A DNA stretch of 19,226 nt from Caryophanales bacterium UBA7029. GTDB lineage: Bacteria > Bacillota_I > Bacilli_A > RFN20 > CAG-826. The notes beneath the pieces were generated by a model. It had not been told where the DNA came from. It searched no databases and was given only the letters and a program-made list of their open reading frames with translations. Below are positions 14,547 through 19,226 of this stretch, piece by piece. How positions within the stretch are numbered: the stretch's first letter is position 1; each line of letters begins with the position of its first letter. The DNA is taken from contig DLBE01000011.1 in NCBI GenBank assembly GCA_002494205.1, forward strand, positions 1-19,226. The letters are read 5' to 3'. Position numbers and translations under genes: made by a program.

Positions 14547-16034
14547 ATGCATCAGACAGTTAGAAGTGACGTAATTGTTAATCTAATACGAACAATTACG
14601 ATGACAATTCTCTCATTTATCACCTTCCCTTATGTTTGCAGAGCGTTAGGTGATAGTGTTTTTGGATTATATTCTTGGGCTGTCTCTTTTGTGTATTACT
14701 TTCTAGTAATTGCTAGAATTTCGATTCCCAATATAGCGGTTAGAGAAATTGTTAAAGTTAAAAATGATCCGGCAAAATTATCACAAAAAGTGCATGAATT
14801 TTTCATAATTCAAGCCATTACAACATTGTTGTCATTTGGTTTGCTCTGCGCTGTCTTCTTCTTAGTTCCTGGATTAAGAGGAGTAGGAGAAGCAGCAAAA
14901 CAAACAGAATCAGTTGTATTAATTCTTTCACTTAACTTCTTAACCGGCGTTATGTCTTTTGAATGGATATTTACAGCATTTGAAAAACATACTTACATGG
15001 CGTTTAGATCAATTATTGTCGCAACAATAGTAGATGTCTTAATCTTTTCACTTATAAAATATCCTGATCATTTAGTTTTATATGCTTTCCTATGTGTTTT
15101 AACCACTGTATTAACAGTAGTATCAAACTTAATTTATTTACCATTTGTAGTTAAGCTACAAAAACCTAATAAATTAAACTTCAAACAATATCTTCCAATG
15201 ATAGGAATTATGTTTTTAATTTCTGTTGTCGCGGCAATATATGATAAAACTGATACTTTTATTTTAGGTTTAATTGATGCAAGCAAAGCTTCTGTAGGAA
15301 GTTACGCTGTTGGTATTAAAGGTGTTGAAATTGTTATTGGTATCACCACCGCTTTATCAATGGTATTCATACCAAGAGCAACAACTTACTACGAAAATAA
15401 AGATGCTAGACAATTTAAAAACATAAATGTTTATGCATCAAACATAACAATGTTTTTAACAGTTCCAGCTGTTGTATTAATGATTTGTTTATCTAATGAA
15501 CTTACAACATTAATCGGAGGCGAAGTTGGCTATGTTAGTTCTAACATGGTCCTTGTTGCATTAGCTTCATTAATGCTTACATTCTCACTTTGTAACATTA
15601 TCTACACCCAAATACTAATTCCAATGAAACGAGAAAAGACATATTTATTTGTCCTTTTAGGTGGAGCATTAACAAATATTGCCTTTTCATTACTATTTGG
15701 TCTTGTTTTCTTTAAAGATAATCCTGCTTTTGGGGTGGCATTAGGCACCGCAATTACAGATGCTATTATTTTAGTTATAATGTTTGCCTTAACTTGGGAA
15801 CATTCAAGACATATTTTATTAAGCGTTAATAATATTAAAATTATTTTAGTTTCTGGCTTATTAGTGGCTTCTACAATTCTATTAAATAATTATTTACCAA
15901 TAAGCGGTAAAACAATCGAAGAAACATTAATGATCAAATTGATTGTTATTCTCCTAATTGATGCAGTTATCTATTTTGTTGGATGCTTTGTTTCGAAAGA
16001 AAAACTAGTTAGATCATTCTTTAAACGCGTATAG
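14547..16034 (+). CDS. Wzx-like polysaccharide/oligosaccharide flippase
   Basis: Integral membrane protein of 495 residues with about 12-14 predicted spans, from the polysaccharide transporter branch of the MOP (MATE/Wzx) superfamily. The family-like N-terminal part has LIRTITMTILSFITFPYVCRALGDSVFGLYSWAVS, followed by an IARISIPNIAVREI segment in the first loop. It is expected to flip lipid-linked glycan units across the membrane. The frame is open back to 14475, but that stretch contains a complete promoter, so I start at the ATG at 14547, which gives a protein beginning MHQTVRSDVIVNL. There is no Shine-Dalgarno sequence. With three glycosyltransferases nearby it is the export step of a small glycan locus. 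No polymerase (Wzy) or initiating transferase is seen in the window. Confidence 0.9.
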   Translation: MHQTVRSDVIVNLIRTITMTILSFITFPYVCRALGDSVFGLYSWAVSFVYYFLVIARISIPNIAVREIVKVKNDPAKLSQKVHEFFIIQAITTLLSFGLLCAVFFLVPGLRGVGEAAKQTESVVLILSLNFLTGVMSFEWIFTAFEKHTYMAFRSIIVATIVDVLIFSLIKYPDHLVLYAFLCVLTTVLTVVSNLIYLPFVVKLQKPNKLNFKQYLPMIGIMFLISVVAAIYDKTDTFILGLIDASKASVGSYAVGIKGVEIVIGITTALSMVFIPRATTYYENKDARQFKNINVYASNITMFLTVPAVVLMICLSNELTTLIGGEVGYVSSNMVLVALASLMLTFSLCNIIYTQILIPMKREKTYLFVLLGGALTNIAFSLLFGLVFFKDNPAFGVALGTAITDAIILVIMFALTWEHSRHILLSVNNIKIILVSGLLVASTILLNNYLPISGKTIEETLMIKLIVILLIDAVIYFVGCFVSKEKLVRSFFKRV

Positions 16035-16039
16035 GAGGC

Positions 16040-16066
16040 AAAAAGAAAACATCTATCACTAGATGT
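16040..16066 (-). terminator. Terminator of the orphan RNA, also usable from the flippase side
   Basis: Seven-base-pair perfect stem ACATCTA / TAGATGT with a four-base loop. On the minus strand it is followed by TTTTCTTTTT. On the plus strand it is followed by CATCTTTTTTT (16067-16077), only 15 bases after the flippase stop, so it can stop transcription in both directions. Confidence 0.75.
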
Positions 16067-16208
16067 CATCTTTTTTTGTCAACCAGGCCAGCATTACCCT
16101 GAATCGCTTGTGTTCCCATCTCTCTAAGTGCGAGATGCGCCGTGGTCGTACGCTGACGTTACCCCACCGCAATTATTACGGGAAGGGACGCACATTTCCA
16201 CCCTTGAC
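16041..16208 (-). ncRNA. Unidentified structured RNA with its own promoter and terminator
   Basis: An intergenic segment with about 55% GC in its core (16078-16208) within AT-rich DNA. On the minus strand an extended -10 promoter predicts initiation at the G at 16208. The first bases, GTCAA, pair with TTGAC at 16078-16082 to close the RNA. Inner hairpins are suggested at 16201-16205/16183-16187, 16132-16137/16117-16122 and 16098-16101/16084-16087. A perfect intrinsic terminator follows. GGGTAA occurs twice, in GGGGTAACG and AGGGTAATG, possibly as paired structural elements. There is no reading frame of note. I looked for SRP RNA, 6S RNA, tmRNA, RNase P and 5S rRNA features and saw none that fit. 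The family is unknown. Confidence 0.7.
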
Positions 16209-16214
16209 AAATAT

Positions 16215-16223
16215 ATTATAGCA
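16215..16223 (-). promoter_or_regulatory. Extended -10 promoter of the orphan RNA
   Basis: Minus-strand TGCTATAAT followed by ATATTTG, six bases from the predicted first G at 16208. The -35 candidate TTAAGC (16-base spacer) is poor, as expected when an extended -10 is present. Confidence 0.6.
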
Positions 16224-16316
16224 AACTTTTATTTTTGCTTAATACCTATTTTATTACCTTTGTAATGAATATGGTTTTAATTTTAGCTTTATTTGAAACT
16301 GAGAAGTCTAGATTCA

Positions 16317-16463
16317 ATGACATTTTATGGATTTTTCTTATCAAACGCAATAGCAGAAGCGAATAACGACAATATACAAACACTTGTAGATGTATGTTAT
16401 GGTCTTAACAATTTTGAAAGATCAAGAAACAGAATTCTTTATATAAACAGAAACAAAAAATGA
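16317..16463 (+). CDS. Short open frame of unknown status (48 residues)
   Basis: An ATG at 16317 opens 48 codons beginning MTFYGFFLSNAIAEANNDN and ending in TGA. The frame is open back to 16287 with a possible TTG start at 16293. There is no ribosome binding site or clear promoter. Another frame from 16265 gives 33 residues starting MNMVLILALFETEKSRFNDI and overlaps this one, so the stretch could be the remnant of a frameshifted gene. I do not recognise either product. It may be chance in an otherwise gene-free interval between the orphan RNA promoter and the lipoprotein terminator. Confidence 0.25.
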   Translation: MTFYGFFLSNAIAEANNDNIQTLVDVCYGLNNFERSRNRILYINRNKK

Positions 16464-16470
16464 CAATATA

Positions 16471-16499
16471 AAAAGGGAGAATCAAGGTCGATTCTCCCC
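16471..16499 (-). terminator. Intrinsic terminator after the large lipoprotein
   Basis: Perfect nine-base-pair stem GGGAGAATC / GATTCTCCC (16475-16483 and 16490-16498) with a six-base loop. On the minus strand it is followed by TTTTTATATTG. It ends the lipoprotein message about 120 bases after its stop codon. Confidence 0.8.
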
Positions 16500-16507
16500 T
16501 TAGTTAG

Positions 16508-16580
16508 CCACATTGAATTTCAAGATTTTATGAGGTCAGTTTTTTAGCAAAACCACATAAAACCACATCAAATTTCAAAG
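16508..16580. repeat. Imperfect direct repeats in the lipoprotein 3' untranslated region
   Basis: CCACATTGAATTTCAAG (16508-16524) recurs as CCACATCAAATTTCAAA (16564-16580 region, starting at 16563), with 14 of 17 bases matching. AACCACAT also occurs at 16551-16558 and again at 16561-16568. No open frame or strong hairpin accounts for them. Confidence 0.35.
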
Positions 16581-16620
16581 AGCCAATCTTAACAAGTGTT
16601 AGATCTTTTGAGTTTACAAA

Positions 16621-19200
16621 TTATCTATAAGATGCAGACCAAGCCACACATCTCTTTGCAGCAGATGTTGTAAAGGTTAATGTTGTGCTTGCTGTAATGC
16701 CTGAAAGACCAATTGTAAATTTAAATGAGCTTTCACTACCAGCTAATGTAAATGGAGAGTTATTGCTAATTCCACTATCGGCTGTTAATGCGATTGATGA
16801 TGGGTCTGTAGTTGCACCAGTAATATTAAGTGATAAACCACTCACACCTTTCCAAGCTGCCGCATAGACTTCTAAACTTGTCGCTCCAGCAGGAACTGTG
16901 ATTGTGAAGCTTCCACCTAATTTTGAAGTGCCAACTTTGATGCCATCTTTCTCATTTACTGTACAAGCTGATCCGTTTTCACCAGCAACGATGTCAACAG
17001 GTGTTGAACTTTGTGCGCTTACAGTGTATTCGAATTCTACAGGTTCATTCAAACCCTCAACAGTTGCTTGACCAGTATGTGTGCCTGAAGTGGTTGTTGG
17101 CGCATCTACTGATGTAACGTTTGCTAAACCATTAAATCCACCTTCGAATGCAACAATGACTTTAACATCTGCTGGAAGAACTGTTGCGCCTTGGTTATAT
17201 TCTCCAGAAGGTCCTTCAACACTTACAAGTGAAGCAATATTCTTTGAACCAAGGAATTCAACAACACAACCTTGTTGGAATTCATATGTTGTTTCATTAT
17301 AGATAACACCAGTTCCACTAGCGATAACGACTTGTCCTACTAAAGAGTTAAGTGCAATATCTTCTTTTGTAACGCCGCTTGGGAATGTAGCAGTACGGAA
17401 AACAATAAATTCGTTAACACCATCGGTAATTGTGATATCGACATTGCTGTGGGAAGAATCCCATGCCTTATTTGATTTTACAGTGCCAGCAACATACATA
17501 GATTGTGCGCTGGTGCCACCATCTGCAGCAATTAAAGTACGTGCTTCTGTGACTCCTAATGGATTTGCGAGCGAACCATAATTGCTTTCTTCACTGGTTA
17601 CATTGTATGTAAAGTGAAGTGTCTCGTTCCAGCCATCAATTGTTACATCGGCTGTAAGTCCTTCGCCAGATACATTTGTTGGAGCAACAAGGTTTGTAAC
17701 TGTTGCTGTGCCACTTCCGCCTTCTGCATAGTTAACAGTAACTATAACTTGGCTTGGTTGAATTGTGCTGTTTAATGCAACTTCTGAAGGACCAACAACG
17801 CTTACAATTTCGGAAATTGTTTTTGCTTGTCCTTCCTCAATGGAATCAACTACACAACCGGAATTTAATTCGTATGTTCCGCTGTAAATTGTGCCTATAC
17901 CATGTGCGACAACGACTTTTCCAACTAATGCATTTTCTGCAGGTTGTGCGCCACCAGGAATTGTTCCGGCTCTGAATAATTTGAAATCATTTTGGCCATC
18001 AGTAAGAACAATATCAATATTGTTATGTTGAGTGGACCATGCAGTATTTGATTTTACTTCACCGGTAACATAAAGATCTTGTGTTGTAGGATCTTGTAAA
18101 TCTATAACAGCTTTTGCTGCAGAAATTGATAATGGTGATTCAAGTGTTCCGTAATCATCAATAACTACAGGTGGAACATCTTCGCCTTCACATGAGTGAA
18201 TTTCAGGTGTTGTTAATTCATAGGTGGTTGTGCCACTTTTTACATATGTTTCACCAGTACCGCTTGCAACGACCGTTTTACCTTTAAGAGAGTTTGCAGT
18301 AATTTCGGTTGCGGTTACATTTGATGGGAATGTAGCACATCTAAAGATAACTAAATCATTTTGACCATCAGTAATTGTAATACGATTAACGTTTCCGTAA
18401 GCGGAATCATATGCATCGTTTGACTTAACTTCGCCAGTAACATATGCCTTTTGAAGTGTTGGGTCTTCTGCATCGATAAGTGCTTTTGCTTCTGAAACGG
18501 TTAATGGGTTTTGTAATGTACCATAATCAAGTCCAGATGGAGCCGGATCAGTGGCCTTAACAACTACTGGCTTGTGATCATTATCATATTTTGCCATTTG
18601 ATAGGTTTTGCCATTTGTTTTGTGATTAAATAAACAACCACAGCCCTTAACGACAACTGTTTTACCAGCTAATGAGTTTGCTGCAGAGTAATCACCAAGT
18701 GATTCATCAACTAGGACAAAGTGACCTGTAACTTCAAGTGTCTTGTCTTCGGTGTCGTAAATATTTAAGTATTCGACTTCACCATAGTCATTGAATGCAC
18801 TACTTGATTTAACTTTCGCCTCAACAAAGTACCAGTGATCAGTATCTGTTGAAGATTTTCCTGCATCAATTGCGTCGAATGGGATATAAGAATCAACAAG
18901 TGTTCTGAATTCAGAAACTGAAATTGGTGATTCCTTAGAACCGATAACTTCTACACCTTCAGGATCTGGGTATGATGGGGTAGGAGTTGGAGTTGGAGTA
19001 GGTGTTGGTGTTGGATCATCTTCCTCTTCCTCCTTCTTGTCTTCTTTCTTGCCGAACAATCCTTCAAAGAAGTTGACTACTGGAGTCCAGATGTTGTCAT
19101 TCAACCAACCAGTGGTTGCTTGCCAACCTTCTTGGAAAGTACAGCCGGAAAGAACAAGAGCAGCAAACGGAATGAGATAAAGAATTTTTCTTTTTTTCAT
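16621..19200 (-). CDS. Large modular surface lipoprotein with OB-like and Ig-like repeats
   Basis: An 859-residue exported lipoprotein. The signal ends in a lipobox (LSGC, Cys20). An acidic/lysine stretch (51-62) and a Pro-Thr linker (63-75) follow, acting as a stalk. Four repeated modules come next (about 86-215, 226-338, 349-450 and 540-648), with the shared pattern G-[ST]-x3-[NS]-P-[LI]-x-V-[ST]-E, then VTGEVKSN, ITDGQNDxxIFR and LxGKxVVASGTG. They resemble extracellular OB-fold domains of the DUF6359-like kind. Ig-like modules lie at about 460-535 and 650-728, and a beta-rich C-terminal domain at 735-859. Binding to carbohydrate or nucleic acid is plausible but unproven. A purine-rich AAGGAA site precedes the ATG. 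The gene is richer in G+C than its neighbours. Confidence 0.8.
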   Translation of the reverse strand: MKKRKILYLIPFAALVLSGCTFQEGWQATTGWLNDNIWTPVVNFFEGLFGKKEDKKEEEEDDPTPTPTPTPTPTPSYPDPEGVEVIGSKESPISVSEFRTLVDSYIPFDAIDAGKSSTDTDHWYFVEAKVKSSSAFNDYGEVEYLNIYDTEDKTLEVTGHFVLVDESLGDYSAANSLAGKTVVVKGCGCLFNHKTNGKTYQMAKYDNDHKPVVVKATDPAPSGLDYGTLQNPLTVSEAKALIDAEDPTLQKAYVTGEVKSNDAYDSAYGNVNRITITDGQNDLVIFRCATFPSNVTATEITANSLKGKTVVASGTGETYVKSGTTTYELTTPEIHSCEGEDVPPVVIDDYGTLESPLSISAAKAVIDLQDPTTQDLYVTGEVKSNTAWSTQHNNIDIVLTDGQNDFKLFRAGTIPGGAQPAENALVGKVVVAHGIGTIYSGTYELNSGCVVDSIEEGQAKTISEIVSVVGPSEVALNSTIQPSQVIVTVNYAEGGSGTATVTNLVAPTNVSGEGLTADVTIDGWNETLHFTYNVTSEESNYGSLANPLGVTEARTLIAADGGTSAQSMYVAGTVKSNKAWDSSHSNVDITITDGVNEFIVFRTATFPSGVTKEDIALNSLVGQVVIASGTGVIYNETTYEFQQGCVVEFLGSKNIASLVSVEGPSGEYNQGATVLPADVKVIVAFEGGFNGLANVTSVDAPTTTSGTHTGQATVEGLNEPVEFEYTVSAQSSTPVDIVAGENGSACTVNEKDGIKVGTSKLGGSFTITVPAGATSLEVYAAAWKGVSGLSLNITGATTDPSSIALTADSGISNNSPFTLAGSESSFKFTIGLSGITASTTLTFTTSAAKRCVAWSASYR
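18979..19014 (-). repeat. Hexanucleotide-like repeat encoding the Pro-Thr linker
   Basis: Near-repeats of a six-base unit (GTTGGA/GTTGGT/GTAGGA variants on the plus strand) encode Pro-Thr pairs at residues 63-75 of the lipoprotein. The codons vary, so it is not a perfect tract, but in-frame length change by slippage is possible. Confidence 0.6.
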
Positions 19201-19226
19201 AATTTGTTTCCTTTCTTTTCTTCCTT

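Noticed and set aside
16183..16208. T-box-like antiterminator: AAGGGTGG followed by CGTCCCTT at the 5' end of the orphan RNA
   Set aside because: The resemblance to the T-box core is striking, but the predicted promoter lies directly upstream, leaving no room for a specifier-loop stem I. The 400 bases further upstream are AT-rich without such a stem, and no aminoacyl-tRNA or amino acid gene follows.
16083..16208. 5S rRNA or a second TPP riboswitch in the same segment
   Set aside because: GTTCCCATC on the plus strand and GGTAATGC on the minus strand recall these RNAs, but the other conserved elements (AAGTTAAG for 5S, CTGAGA plus ACCTGA in order for TPP) are missing, and no thiamine gene follows.
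16475..16498. Perfect inverted repeat as an insertion-sequence end or operator
   Set aside because: The T-run on the minus-strand side and the position after the lipoprotein gene fit a simple intrinsic terminator.

Overview
The window reads as chromosomal DNA of a low-GC member of the Bacillota (Firmicutes), probably an uncultured, host-associated Bacilli or Erysipelotrichia-like lineage. This is inferred from the AT-rich coding sequence, the Bacillus-type t6A cluster, an NtdP-type DUF402 phosphatase, an ECF thiamine transporter component under a TPP riboswitch, lipobox lipoproteins, and TATAAT/TTGaca-type promoters. TGA is used as a stop codon (for example at the ATGA overlaps of tsaB/rimI and of the two tandem glycosyltransferases), so this is not a genetic-code-4 mollicute. 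The species cannot be named from the sequence.

Layout. Positions 1-480 hold a thioredoxin-fold lipoprotein (-). Positions 555-2515 hold three membrane-protein genes (+). Positions 2504-6637 hold a minus-strand housekeeping block: tsaE, tsaB, rimI and tsaD, then asnS from its own promoter, then a 55-residue single-span membrane protein that directly follows asnS. Positions 6692-7585 hold a ferredoxin/flavodoxin-NADP+ reductase-like flavoprotein (+). Positions 7575-9058 hold ntdP and a DUF3137-like membrane protein (-). Positions 9157-10310 hold a ThiT-type thiamine transporter with an unusual N-terminal membrane extension, controlled by a TPP riboswitch, and ung lies just upstream. Positions 11032-16034 form a small surface-glycan block of three GT4-type glycosyltransferases and a Wzx-like flippase. 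Positions 16035-16620 are intergenic and hold an unidentified structured RNA, terminators, a short open frame and short repeats. Positions 16621-19200 encode a large modular surface lipoprotein.

Two observations deserve most attention. First, there is a stand-alone, GC-rich (about 55%) structured RNA of about 165 nt on the minus strand (16041-16208). It has an extended -10 promoter, a closing stem formed by its own ends and an intrinsic terminator, and I could not match it to any RNA family I know. Second, several transcription units look leaderless: a perfect TATAAT ends 6-7 nt before the ATG, with no ribosome binding site, for the 555 gene, the flavoprotein, ung and the flippase. Two glycosyltransferase genes are nearly so. 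Genes inside operons, and some others, keep Shine-Dalgarno sequences. This pattern also corrects three gene starts (ung, the first glycosyltransferase and the flippase).

The genes mostly serve separate jobs: tRNA modification and charging (TsaE/B/D, AsnS), protein acetylation (RimI), uracil repair (Ung), thiamine uptake, redox and nucleotide metabolism, and the cell surface (glycan assembly and export, lipoproteins). No CRISPR array, tRNA, rRNA or complete insertion sequence was seen.
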